From Echinarachnius parma (taxonomy: Eukaryota; Echinodermata; Echinoidea; Clypeasteroida; Echinarachniidae), in the NCBI GenBank assembly GCA_037951105.1, contig JBAMJV010011170.1, positions 1 to 64,000 on the forward strand: a stretch of DNA of 64,000 nucleotides, in the 5' to 3' direction. The notes under the pieces were generated by a model. That model ran no database searches, was not told the DNA's origin, and saw only the letters and a list, made by a program, of their open reading frames with translations. Below, piece after piece: positions 24,601 through 38,700 of the stretch. Every line of letters starts with the position of its first letter. Positions within the stretch are counted from its first letter, which is position 1. A program made the position numbers and the translations under genes.

Positions 24601-27248
24601 TGCGGGGCAAAGTGCACGGGACTGTACTTTGCACAGCGCCTTATACCGATCGGGCATGCCTTTACAGGGGAGACTAGAGCCAAGTCTACCAGTCGTTTCA
24701 AAATGACTTACGCATGTTAGTATCTTTATATTTCCTTTAATTTCTTGAAAACGGCACGGTAAATTCTAATTTGGCACGGTCATTCTTTTAAAATCAGACC
24801 CTTGATTGAGATAAACACAGTCTTAGCCCTGCCAAATAAGTTACATGAGCGCCTCGGTTCATTGAACTTTGGCTTTAGCGCAGTAGTAGAGACGAAAGCA
24901 TTGTGGTTCTTGCGTGTGTATACCGTAGTGTATGCCAACTTTCAGTGCGTTGAGCTATGAATCCTTCGTCTGTACGCTGAGTATACCCCGTATAGGAGAT
25001 CTCCTTAATGGGACCGTTTCCCTCACTGATCGCCGTCCAACTGGTCACCTTGTCCAACTTGACTAGATACTGGTAAGGAAAAATGGATCAACTCAGTAAA
25101 AAATTCCAGATCTTACAACTCCTTTGAAGGTATTCAGTCAGATCATCGCATTGTCTCCTGTAGATGCCAAATCAGCTACCGGAAAACCAAGCCCCCACCT
25201 AAAGATCCGATGAAAAGCATAGATTGAGGAAGAGTTGTGAGGGATCCCAACCTATCTGAGCAATTTACTGTAGCTGTTCATAACAGATTCTGTTCTCTCC
25301 GTGATGAACTAGAAAATAGAAACACTACAGCTGTATACAACACCTTAATCACTGCCAATAGAGAAACTGCAGTTGAAATGCTCCCCAAGAAGAAGAAAAA
25401 GAACATCGTTGAAGCTGCCACAGATGACAAAGTTAATTCTGCAAGAGAAAACCTGAAGAAAGCGTCAGAGAAGCACAATACCAGACCACCCAGAAATGCT
25501 AAAAGAAACCTAGAACTTGCTAAATCTGCATACGATCAAGCCTACACCAAAGTCTTGGAGGCACAAGTTAAATCCAAGACTGAGGAGCTGGAAAGTCTTT
25601 ACCACAAACATAAGCATGCAGCGGCCTGGCAGGTCCTGAGAGAAATTACTAACAAAAACGCATCTCCCGTTGTTTGTGTTCAGGGCGACACCACAGAGGA
25701 GCGTCTGGACTGCTGGTACAAACACTTTAGTAACCTTCTGGGCAACATTGAGCAATCATCTCCAATCATGACGATCCTTTCTTTCATCATGGGATTGCTG
25801 ACAACCTTCCCATAACGACAGGTCCGTTCTCTATGGAGGAGCTCCAAAACTGCCTAAAGAGACTAATGCTGTCCAAGACACCTGGTCCTGACAACATCCC
25901 AGCAGTTGTTTAGAAAAGCCCACTTTTCCGTCAAGAATTGCTGAACTTCTGTAATGAAACATATGTAGGCAACATCCCGCAGCCATTTTCCAACTATGTC
26001 ATTAACCGGCCCCCTACCCAAGAAAGGTGACCCCTCTCTTCCATCAAATTACATAGGCATAACATTGTCACCAATTGCTTCTAAGCTCTACAATTCAATG
26101 CTTCTCAATAGAATCACTCCCCATGTCGATCCTATTCTCCTACGTAACCAAAATGGCTTTCGGAAGGGAAGAGCCACAACTCCTTAGATCCTCACTCTTA
26201 GGACTATAGAAGAGCTGAACATGTCCAAGCAGAAAGCAACTATAATTTTCTCAAAGGCGTTTGACAGTGTCAATAGGAAGGTCATGTTTCAAATCCTTGG
26301 TAACTACGGCATACCTTATCAAATAGTACAAGCAATTGCCATTATGTACAACCACCCAACAAGCTTCGTACAAAGCATGGACAGCTCTACATAGTCGTGG
26401 ATTATATTCTACACCAGTCTGTGGAGAACATGAAAGAGAAAGGTCTAGATACCAAACCAGAAAGAATCAACCGCGACAAAGACAAGTACTTGGCAGACCT
26501 TGACTATGCAGATGACATTGCCTTAATAGCAAAATATCTTCAGAATGCCCAGGACCTGCTTTCTTTAGTAGAGAATGCTTCAGCAAAGGTTGGTCTTTTT
26601 CTCAGCCCAAATAAAACCGAGTACATGACAGTGAACGAAGAGGCTGATCATCATCCAATCATCTCCAGGGAAGGCTCACCGATTAAGAAAGTCAATGATT
26701 TTAAGTATCTAGGATCTTATGTTGCTGACTCCAAGAAAGATTTTATGTCACGCAAAGGTCAAACATGGAGTGCATGTAATAAATTGCACCACATCTGGCA
26801 ATCTCACATTTCAAGATCTACAAAAGTTACATTTGTTAGGGCCTGTGTAGAGAGCATCCTACTTTATGGATCAGAGACATGGACCATGAAGAAGGCACTA
26901 CAGGACCGGCTTGATGGGACATATACTAGGTTACTCATGAGGGTACAAAATATTAGTTGGAGGGAACACAAAACAAAATCAGAGATCTATGGAAACATAC
27001 CACTCATCTCTACCACCGTTGCTCATCGCCGAACGAGATTCGCTGGTCACTGTTTTAGGGCCAAAGACCAGGTAATCTCGGATGTGATCTGCATGAGACT
27101 CCCATGTCATAATAGAGGAAGGAGACCTATGAACTATATGGACTCCATTGCAAGAGACATCCAGTGTGAAACTGGGGACTTGCAGACATTGATGATGGAT
27201 AAAGATTCATGGCGTTGCATTGTGAACTCAATCTCAGATGCGTCCGCT

Positions 27249-27341
<93 letters not shown>

Positions 27342-29705
27342 AAGAAACAAACATATCGATAAGAAACATTTCTAATACAGTACAAGTCTATCGATACTGA
27401 CTAAAACATGAATATTCATAACTTGACTGTGATGTCACTCATTATTATGCAAAAAATGTGTTCTGGCTCATTAAGTATGATCATGACTTTTCCAATTTCC
27501 CAAAAGCATTTCCACTAAATTTTGCTGCATAAACTATACTCAAATCGACAGTTCTATAAGACACAATTATACCATTATTATAAATCTCAAGCACAAATAA
27601 TAAATGCAAAAACCTACATTTACGAAATCTATGTATCAATAAATGACCGTATCCGACATCGAACACTGCATTCTGCATATCAATATCAAAATATGTTGTA
27701 TGCACATCTCAGATACTGCATGCAAAACGGCAATAAAATGCAAACATGTTTCTAAATTCAAACAATATTTCCCCATAACTATGTATACACAACTAACAAT
27801 CCCTTTTGATTTATCTTTTCAAAGGCACATTTTTTTAAAATCGCAAAGTATGTTATCTTGTTCAACACATAACATGCTTAGTGCCAGACATGCTTCTGGC
27901 ATCACAATTCTCATGCTTTCTTTTGCAAAAACAAAAACAAAATTATTTCCATAAGAGCTTCTCCATGTTACTCTATAAATCTGTCAAAAAGAAAGATACA
28001 TCAATCTGTTCTGCTAACTGCATTGGTCTCTGATCAGAACCATCCTATAAAAGACAGAAACAAATTTAATAACTATGTCTGCAAGCTGTCCGCCCAACAA
28101 TCCTGTTTAAAGGAAGACAACATTCAAATTAATGCACAGTAATACATATACATAGCTTTTAAAAATGTTCAATACAAAATAACTGTTCCTTTTTTCTCAT
28201 TGTTAATCAATTAATTCAATCTTTCCTGATTCTAATCGCGTTCTCATATTATATCACAGTCAGCAACTAATAAGTGTTCTCTTTGACTCAAATTGAGCTC
28301 TCTTTGTTTTCTTTATCGTGTCCAGTCCTTTGCATCAGGCTATCGGTATCATTCAACTGGGTTTAGAGACAAAGATCAGCTATTTTTTTCTTTTCTTGAA
28401 GTCCAGTAGCTGAAACGTTAAGCACTGGCTTCTCAGTTCAGCGTCAGCTATCTGGAATTGTACATGTTGTCCGCGAACATGCATATCTGCATCAGAACGC
28501 TCTCGCGACTCCATCAATCGCGACTCACACTGAGGCATCCACCGACGTCTTCTACCAGTGTCACGTCCTCCACGTCGAACACGTCCAAAACTGACGACGA
28601 GCTCTTGCTCGCCATCTAGCTGTCATGGCACGACGTAGAACATTTGTTTGTCGCCTAGAAGCTCTAGCCATACGTTGGCCGCCTTTTTGCCATCTAAAAG
28701 CGCCGGCCCGACGTCGACCACCTTGTCACCTTCCCACCTGACATCAGAAGGCACCGCCTCAAAAAGCACGACCCTCTCCTGAACTGCAGGCCGAACATGC
28801 CTGCGATCACCGGGATCACAAGCTGAACCTGCCATTTAGTCAGAGCATCTGCCCAGTCACCAGCTGGCTCGTTTCCTGGTAGCGAAGCCTCCTCCTTCAC
28901 AGGAATAGCATCTCCAGGAATGTCTTCTTCTCCACAAACTGGCAGAGGCCAGGCCAGTCTTGCCAATATTGCCTCAAATCACCCAACTCTAGATTCACTT
29001 CACTTGACACAACACCAGCAAGGCACTCGGCCTCTCTAGCTACCTTTAATTTGATCTGAAGCTTTAACTTGATCTTAAGCTAATTCTAGCATAGCTTGTG
29101 CAATACGACTGGCAGAAACCTTACCAGAAGGACAACAATCTCCTTGATCAAAGTCAAAGTGTCTTATCAATAACCGAAGGATTTCAGCTTTCCTAGCAGT
29201 AGGGGGAAAACATGAGGTACAGTAGAACAATATATATGTAATCAAAACAGAGATATAAACTTTCACAAAATTTGCACATTTTCGTATAGATAACACCTTT
29301 TTAAAGAAAATGCATGCATAACTGTGGTTTAATTTAATGCAAAGTACATATTATGAAGACCTGAATATAAACACGGCCCAAGTCCAGTTTTTTGCCAAAT
29401 TGAGTCAAACATGGGAAATTGTTGCTTATACATGGGTCCATCTTGTGTATAAAGGATTAACCTTAATTCCTTCCGGAAGTGCCTAAAATGAGTGAGTGAA
29501 ATCTAGTATAAATGTAAGAAAAGCCCAAGTCCAGGACTTGGGCTTTTCTTACATACATATTATAGCGCCCTCTCGCATCACTCCTTGCCTAAGCGTACTC
29601 CCATACTGTAGTACATAGTTTGCCTAGTGCGGTGGTACATGCAAGAATAAAAGGATAATGTTGACTCTCATGTATTGTGTGTGTATGTGAGTGTGTGTGT
29701 GTGTG

Positions 29706-29764
<59 letters not shown>

Positions 29765-32700
29765 ATATGCTGCGTGTGTGAAGTTTTTTTCATGATTGGC
29801 ATAACGCATACATACACACGTGCGTGTGTGTGCGTGTGTGTTTGTTTGTGTTTGTATGTGTGTCTGTTCGTGTGTGTGTGTGTGTGTGTGTGTGTGCGTA
29901 TGTGTATGTGTTTGTGTGCGTGTGTGTGTGTGTGTGTGTGTGACTTTCGGATGCAAGTGGTCAGGGTGCAGTAGGATGGCACAGCGTGTTATAATGAGGC
30001 TAAACGAAGTTTTCTATTCAAGTCTACCGATAGAGGGCGCATGAGTTTCCAACTCGCTCGGTAGATGCGATCAACAAAGCGATTTGACAGCATCGTTTGT
30101 CGCCCTCTCTATTTGGCTACATGTTTACTCAATATGGCGATATGTCTCGGTAAGTCAATCTTGACATTATTAGCTTTCGTTTGATACCAATTTTGCCATA
30201 TTTTGTTTAATTTTTGACATGTTTTTTGTCATCAATAAAAAGTGATTTTTTTTTCGTCCTTACGATAGAGGTTTTGGACATAGTCTTCTTCTTTGCTAGT
30301 TCCTGACTGGATGAAACAATGTTTCAGCTAGATTTTGCAAGATATGAGTCGTTGATTATCTGGTTGACCGTATAATGTGAAAAATGGTGGGATACATGTG
30401 TGATTTCGGTGAATAAAAGGCAACTGAAATCGGCTAAAATCTCACTAACTAGCGATGTTTTACCGGAAGTTGTGAGGAACTTGACTCGAAACCGCGGGAA
30501 ATAACCATGGTTACCGTGGTAAAGCCGGGAATTCTTCCGTAGCCCGAGAGGTCGCCAGCGATGGTTGTTTTCTTGCTCAGTCCCATATGCTCAAATTCGT
30601 GTGGGAGTGGAAGCGGAATGCATTGTAATTTGTATTTGTAGTTCTATTTGCAATTACTAATCATCAACGACTGTTCAGCATTTAGATGAGGCATTCCTCG
30701 ATTCTTGTTGGAACAGATAAAATCGTGAGTTTATTTTCATTTTTAATATTTATTTATTCTATTTTTAGTTAGTAGAATAGTATTTTAGTAATAGTATAGT
30801 AACCTTTTTTTCCTTTCTTATCTAAACAGGGATTCCTTGGATTGGAACCTGGCCTGATGGCCATCTGTCATCTGTTTCAACTTTCATCTTCCGAAGAGTT
30901 TATCTTTGCCTTTGGGGATTCTACTGTACGTGATTTGGAGGACAGACAATGTTATTCAGAATTTGAACCAGAACTTGTCTTCTGAAGTCAATGTGAATTT
31001 TTTCCTGGCGCTACGGTACACACCTTTTTTTTTATGAATGTTAAATGATGGACAGAGAATGAGAGATGGTGGACAATACTTATAATAACTAGTAACTGAC
31101 TGTGTCTGTATTGCACATTACTAGGAACAAATAATTTGGAATTTGGGAAAGAGACCAGCTTCATTTTCGCGAACTCTTCAATATGCAGTTTTTCTTCGGA
31201 CTAGTATTATTATTCGCTGGATGGGATTCATTCAACAGCCAAAGGAAATTGTTTTCTTGCATACAATTTGGAACTCTTCCTGATAAAACGTACTTCACAT
31301 AATATTTTATCTGCACCGGCGGTAACAAGAAAAGTGCCAAAGAAACTGTACCAAAAAAACTGTTTACAACGGAAAAAAATAAACTTATTGGTAAAGGATA
31401 GAAAGAATGACTTGCATACATATATCAGAAAGGGAATACGCAGCGCATCAAGGCCAAGGGCAAAGAAGTCTGCAGAGGTACATGTATGTACACATGTACA
31501 TCGCTTTGGTTTGACATTCCCTAAGTGGCTAGCTGATCCTAAGGAACAAATCGCCATGTGCCTGACCTGCACCCATCAAGCACCTGATGCTGCCAACCTC
31601 CTGCATCATCCACCACGACATCCAACTCTTGCCAGCGATCGTCCAGCACAACTCCAACTTGCAAATAACCATCCACCTGATGCACCTAACCATTGCCCAT
31701 CACAGGTTTATGGCAATCACTAGTTGCCCAAGCAGGTACATTTTGTTTCTAATTCTCATGATTATGTTGTAATAGTCTTGGGGTCACAGAAATCTTGATT
31801 GATGTCCACAGTGAACAAAAATAATGATCCAATATTTTCTTGCAGCCATGCCTCTTCTCAAATTTGTTTTCAGTACATGAAACATGATTTTATTGCATTT
31901 TAATTTGAAATATCTTTGATATTTATCATTTATCTATTCTAATTAGAAGGTATGCATAAACATTGTTATACAAATATGTGGTTAAACTGCAAAAGAAGAC
32001 AATCTTGACAATATTTTTTAAATTTATTTTTCATACTATCAGGTCCCAAGAGTGAAGTTTGTACACCTTGACCATCATTCAACATGGCCACCTGATACAG
32101 CCAACCTGCACCCTCCAAAGTCACCTGATGCTGCCAACCTGCATCATCCACAACATCGAACTCGTGCCAGTAATCGTCCACTGCTAGAGTACCCACGTTT
32201 ACCAATATCCATCCACCACAGGCACCCTATGCACCCAACCATTGCACACCACAACCACACCACACCAGGGCAATATCTGACACTTTACAGGTGCACGTTT
32301 AATATTATCAAGAACGGATACCCAGGAATTACAGAAACAGACTGATTGTAGATTAATACAAAAAACTTTCATCGGTTACAGAGATTCAGATGAAAAATTT
32401 ACAGCTTCAACTAACCTTAAATTAGGGAACGAAAGCTCGTCAGTCACTAATTTAAGGTTAGTTGAAGTTGTAAATTGTTCATACTTGTAGATTGAAATTC
32501 CATAAAGAATTGAGAGACTCAATTACACCTGAGAAAGATGCATCAACAAGATATGCCAATCTGTTTCTTAGCCACCTATTTATTGTGCACCAAAGAGGCT
32601 GAGGTTGAAACAAATTGAACTTAAATGAATTTAATAATATTTTCTTTGCAGTGTATTTCTATACCAAAATCCATTTTCTGTGCAGGAAACATCTTTTATT

Positions 32701-35700
32701 TCTAAGTTTTAAATAAATGCATTTTTAACACATTGTTCTGTTTGTAGTTCTGCACAATCTGTAGTTTAGGTAAGTGACAAAAATATTCATCGTTGAATAT
32801 TCCACTGGAAGGGGATACAAAGCTACAACAAATCAATATTTTATTCACACCCAATGATCAGAATTATGTTTGTCAGGCTCGTCACCAATACTGTTTAAGT
32901 AAAGTCTCATGTAAACCCACATTATGAGTAACAGCATTAAAAACAAATGGAAAATTTAGAAAACGTATCAAATATAACTTGTTTTCTTTCAAAGACCCAG
33001 TTCCAATCATTTCACTTCTTGATAAATTTGTATAAATGCAATGGTGGATTTTTACTGATGCATGTATACAACTATTCCTTTAAAACGCGTGGGGAATTAC
33101 ATATTCAGACACAAGAACATTTTTATAGATGTCATAGGAAAAAACCTAGTTCATGGCCAAACTTCTTGACGAGCTAGGAGATGTTTTCCTCACACGTAAA
33201 TCTATATGAAAAAGGTGTGTTCTTTTTTTGTTGAAGTTCTGACTAGTAGAACAATGGCACAACTCTGTAGCTCAATTTAGAGTTCAATCTATGAAAATGA
33301 AGATGATCATTCACAACCTTTGATTTCTTTTTGTGAATACTGGTAATAGGATTTATTGTTATTTTGAAGTGATCACTATGACTGATGAGTGATGAATCAT
33401 TGATGGTGGGGAGGACGATGGATGATGACATGATGATTGTGACGATGACGTCGATGATGATGTCGATGATCGTGAGGATAATGACGTGATTATCGTTACG
33501 ATGACGCGGTGGTGATGATGATAATGATGATGACATGATGATTGTGACGATGATGTTGGTAATCATGACGATGGCGTCGATCGTGACGATGATGCTGTCG
33601 ATGATGACGTGATTATCGTTACGATGACGGTGGTGATGATGATGATGATGTTGATGGTGATAATGATGGTGATGTTGATGATGCACGATGATGATGCATG
33701 CTGATACTTGATAATGATGAAGATGTTGACAATGTTGATCGTGATGATGACGATGCCAGTAACGATGTTGATGATAATGATAATGATGTTGTTGATGATG
33801 GTTATGACAATTAACTGTATGGCAAAAATAAAATTAGAGATTATAGTTCCAAGTAACCAATTTCACTGACATACAACAGAGTCATTTGAACCCCGGTTCA
33901 AAAATATATGATATAAATTATATAAAACAAATAATGAGCTTTAACAATTGAAATTTACACCAAATGATTATGAATATCTACCCCTCTGATCCTGAAGAAA
34001 AAAAAATGGAAAGAACAATCTTCTGGAATGGTTTTGTAAGAAAGTTCACTATTACAAAACTAAGTCTTATGTATTTCTTTGAAACAAGATGTTACGTAAT
34101 AGGGTGGCAAATTACATTACATAGCCACAACATATAGTTCATAATTTAGCACATGTCTTACTCTTTCAAATGATACCTCACTTACAACCATATAGCACCT
34201 TCTAATGATTTTGTACATTTTTTTAGGTAACTGAAATATAAATTCCACTCTGTAACTGAATTAACATATGCTCAGCAGTATGTAGTAGGCCTACTATACC
34301 TAGAAATTATGAGTATAAGTATAATACATATTATTAATTGCTCACATGCGTGAGAAGCCTTTGTAATGCATTGAACGTTACTATTGCAATCCCAGTGAAG
34401 ACATTATTTGTATTTTCACTTTTTTCTTGTTCAAGTCATGTTCGATGATAACAACATACACAATAATACGTATGTGGGGCAATATAAAGCCGTTTATTCC
34501 GGGGGTTACGCACCCGAAAGTAAAATCAGGTGCGTGTTCGTTCATGGCCAACTGCATGCAGAGCACGCTGTACGTGATAATCGCGCAGTACATAGAGAAT
34601 CGACGCAGAGCAAGAGATGGCGTGGTATCCCCCGGTTCGAAATGATCGCAAATCGACCATGTCAATTATTTGCCGAAGTCTCGTATGCATCGCCTAGTAT
34701 TTTGCTAGTTCCTGACCGGATGAAAAAACAACCTTTACAGAAAGTATGATATTCTGCTAGAGCAATATCTATAAACAGTAGTAAGTAATTAATATTTTGG
34801 ATACACGGAGAATGAAAAGTGTTTTTTAACGAAAGAAATTACTTTTCAAACTTATTTTTTTCACAAGTTTTTATTCCTATTTTTACACATTTTAAAACAT
34901 CAATTTTTACGAGTTGAATACCATATTACAATCTTTATAGTTTAAGCTTACAATTTGTGGCAAATTCATGGTCGGAAAATTAATTCTGAGCACACAGGGA
35001 GAAGGGGAACTGGGCCATGTCGTAGCTCATTATAGGCATTATATGCAATATTTTATGCATACGACTTGCATTGATGCAAGCGATTCACAACGCGTTGCAT
35101 GTATACTGGGGTGTCTATAACATTTTTAAAACATGCATAGTACTTTGTTTTGAAAGTTTCTTCATGGTTGGCATAATATGCACACGCATTTATTATGTAC
35201 GCATACACACACACACACATGCACACGCAATCCCATACAATCACATACTAGGTGATGAGGGACTTGGGTTGGTTGAAGTGGTTGGGGTAGTCTAGTTTTA
35301 GACCCTCGGAAGCTGATCTCCGCCACCCCGAAAAGCGCTGCAAAAACGAGAGATCTGTACTACAGCAGTGATCGCTGCCAACCGAGGGTCTGAGTTTTGT
35401 GACAATAATATGAATAATAGATGTACGTTATATTGATAAAACTCTCTAGTGTAGAGCCTATCATCTTTGTGAAAAACTTGATAGTATTCTTTCAGACGCA
35501 TGAGACATACTTGTTTTGTTTGATGTATTATTTGCTACGAGTATTTTGAATAATATTGATATTTTTACATTTAATTGGGAAGATATTACATAGTTATGAA
35601 TTTCCTGAAACTAATTGAAACAATTTTTGGCGAGCATACGTATAATGATGACATGACGATCTGTAATAATACACAAAGTGACTGATTTGACAGCAATACA

Positions 35701-38700
35701 CCTGCAACCAAGACGACGGCGTTGCTAATCACTCCGTGGGCTCCTCGTGCCATATAAGGAATGGGAATTACCAATCACTGACGAGCGGCTGCGTCTCGAG
35801 ATGATGACCGCTTTTCCAATTTTGGAAAATCAGTGCTTAGGTCCTAGCTTAAAGGGGACCACCGGGCAAATAACATCACATTACTACATGTTTTGGTACT
35901 GTTTTGTGATATCAAATAGATACCTAACATTTTGCAAAGGGTTGAGTAATTCATAAACAAAGCAATTAATTTCCACCACTTACGGAACCACTACTGTTTC
36001 CTGGTTCCTGGTTTGCGAGTGCGCCAATTCTACTCACGCGTACGTTTGTAGGCAATATAATTCCGAGCGATTCGCTTGCTGCACCCGCGGTAGTCTACAC
36101 AATTCAGACCGCATTAACGCATGCTTTAGAATGGTGATGCGGTTTCCAATTATATTTTTTTTTTCTGCAAACATTTTTGTGAACTTGTTGATGGAATGGA
36201 ATACTAAAGATGTTACCTTTTTTTATACAAATATTAGTTTTGGGTGGTGGTACCCTTTAAGTACTAGATCCTCGGTTGGCAGCGATCACTGCTGTAGTAC
36301 AGATCTCTCGTTTTGGCAGCACTTTTCGGGGGGGGGGGGGGGGTGGGGCGGAGATCAGCTTCCAAAGGGTCTAGAACTAGACTAGGGTTAGGGTTGAAAT
36401 GTGTTATAGTATGCAACCACAGACATGTAAGTCATTGATTAAATGCTGAAAATAACTACTCTCACGTATTACTATAGGTTTTCCCATCCATTTTCAAACT
36501 ATCGTCAATCAAATTCAAACATTGCTAACTTCAATTTCGTCCCGAGAAGTCAGGAAACTGCAATTGCTACATTCGATTTAGTCATTTTCCATTCGAATTG
36601 ATCAATGGTCATACAAATTCAAAATTTGCTCATTCGAATTCGTCATTTTGCAATGGAATTCGTCCCGACTGGTCATAAAACGCACAATGTGAAGTTCGAA
36701 TTCGTCATTGGTCATTTGATTTCAAGACTTAGTCTTTCAAATTCGTCACGTAGTGTGGTTGCCCTGGTACATTCCAATTGTAGCTCGTACAATTCATTTC
36801 AAAATGAATAACTTCAATAATAAGTGTTTCTAAAACCATCAACTGATCACAAAACAATTAATTTCGATATTGCAATTCAAAAAACGATAATTGTCCAAAA
36901 GTCTGATTTATTGATTGATTCATATACAATAAATTTGTCTTGTGAGACACATTAACATATCAATTGTTATTCCTATTACAAAAACCGTTCAATATAGACA
37001 ATATACTAAAATTGTGTGAATTTTTCGGGACACAAAACAAACATAGACATTGAGTTCAAATTTACAAAGGATAATAATGAAATGATGATGAAACAAAGTA
37101 TCCAATACAGCTTTCCATGTTGTTAGACGAATTTGAATAGAAAATAACGAAATTGAATGCACAATGACGAAATTGATCATCACATTGTACATTGGCAAAA
37201 GCAATCGGACGAAATTGAATACGTATTGACTAAAATGATCAGTACAATGACGAATTTGATTGCGAAAGAACGAAATTGGGTGCGTACATGACGAAATCGA
37301 ACATTACATATGACCGGCGAAAGATTTTCTGGACGAAATTGAAGTTAACAATTAATGAAATTGAATGACGATTGTTTGAAAATGGATGGGAAAACCTATA
37401 GTATAGTCAACTATGTATATGATTCAAAGAACGACCCAAGTCCATATGATAAAAAAAACAGCCCAAGTCCATCAAACAAAATGACCCCCACAAGTAACGT
37501 GAATGTTAATTATAATAATAAATGTACATTTAAACTTGTATTTAGTGTGTTGCCTTACCATAATGGTAAAATATAATGTTATTGAAGAAATATGCATTTT
37601 TTTCTTGTTTTCTCGAAATGACCTGTCATGGACTTGGGCTGTTTGTATATTCATTATAAATAGGAAGTAAAAATGTCATTGGCAGTTTAAAAGATCAATG
37701 AGATATGGTATTGCAATTTTTCTGAATCTATTTGTTTTACATTGATTGAACTTTGGTAGGCTATATACATTAGATAATTATTTACATTTTTTTGTTTGGG
37801 TAGCCACTCTTTTCAATGTGGGTTATTAGAAAGTGATTTTAATAGCAAATTCGATATAAAGCTTTTCTCTTCTAGTTTCAAGACGTTCGAGCTTCAATTC
37901 AATAATTGCTTTTCATAACTTATATAACCTTTCCCTAAAATTATTCTACAAACCCTTCTTTGAACTCTTTCTAGACTCTGCACCTGCTTGATAGTCAGTC
38001 CACCATTGAAAACTGGTACATACTATTCTAATATAGGACGAATATATCCAATATAAATTGTAATAAGATCAGCAATAAGTCATTTTTTTAACCATTCTAA
38101 ACATATATAATTGTTTGCTGCACTTTTTTATTATCTCATTAACATGGTCATCCCACTTTAAGTTAGATTGAATTTACATCCCAAGAATTGTAACTGTTTG
38201 AACGTTTGGGAGAGGCGATTAACCGATTAAAGTGTCAGATTGAGGAAGATTTTCATAAAAGTAACTGTCATTGTTATACATTTAAGTCGGTTTTTTTTTC
38301 ATGTGGTTATTATGAAGGAATGACGTCATGGAACAATGAAGATGATTGCCACACAACAATGTCATCATTCATGGGTTATCATAATTATATTGATAATCAT
38401 CGCGCACTCTCCCTCCCTGTTCTATTCAACGTTTTCTTCATTTATGATAATATTATATTTTCGGAAATAATATCGCTAGTGATATTCGTTTGTCTCGCAA
38501 TGTATGGTCAACAAGGGATCAAAAAGATCACGACGTTTCGTGCGCCGCTGCAACACTTCGTCAGGTGTGATATAATATAATGTAAGCAAGCGATTTTATA
38601 CTCTACGGCGGCTCCAAAACACACTATCCCGCCTGAGCGAGTATGTTCCTAATTTGTCAATAACGGACAAGGCCTATTGGCCGACGCACACGGGTGCTCA

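Noticed and set aside
29624..30044. Cys/Val- and His/Thr-rich frames
   Set aside because: GT/CA microsatellite artefacts.
38206..38580. 124-codon plus-strand frame
   Set aside because: It crosses the end of a minus-strand LINE fragment, a duplicated intron block and a fold-back arm, so it cannot be one gene.
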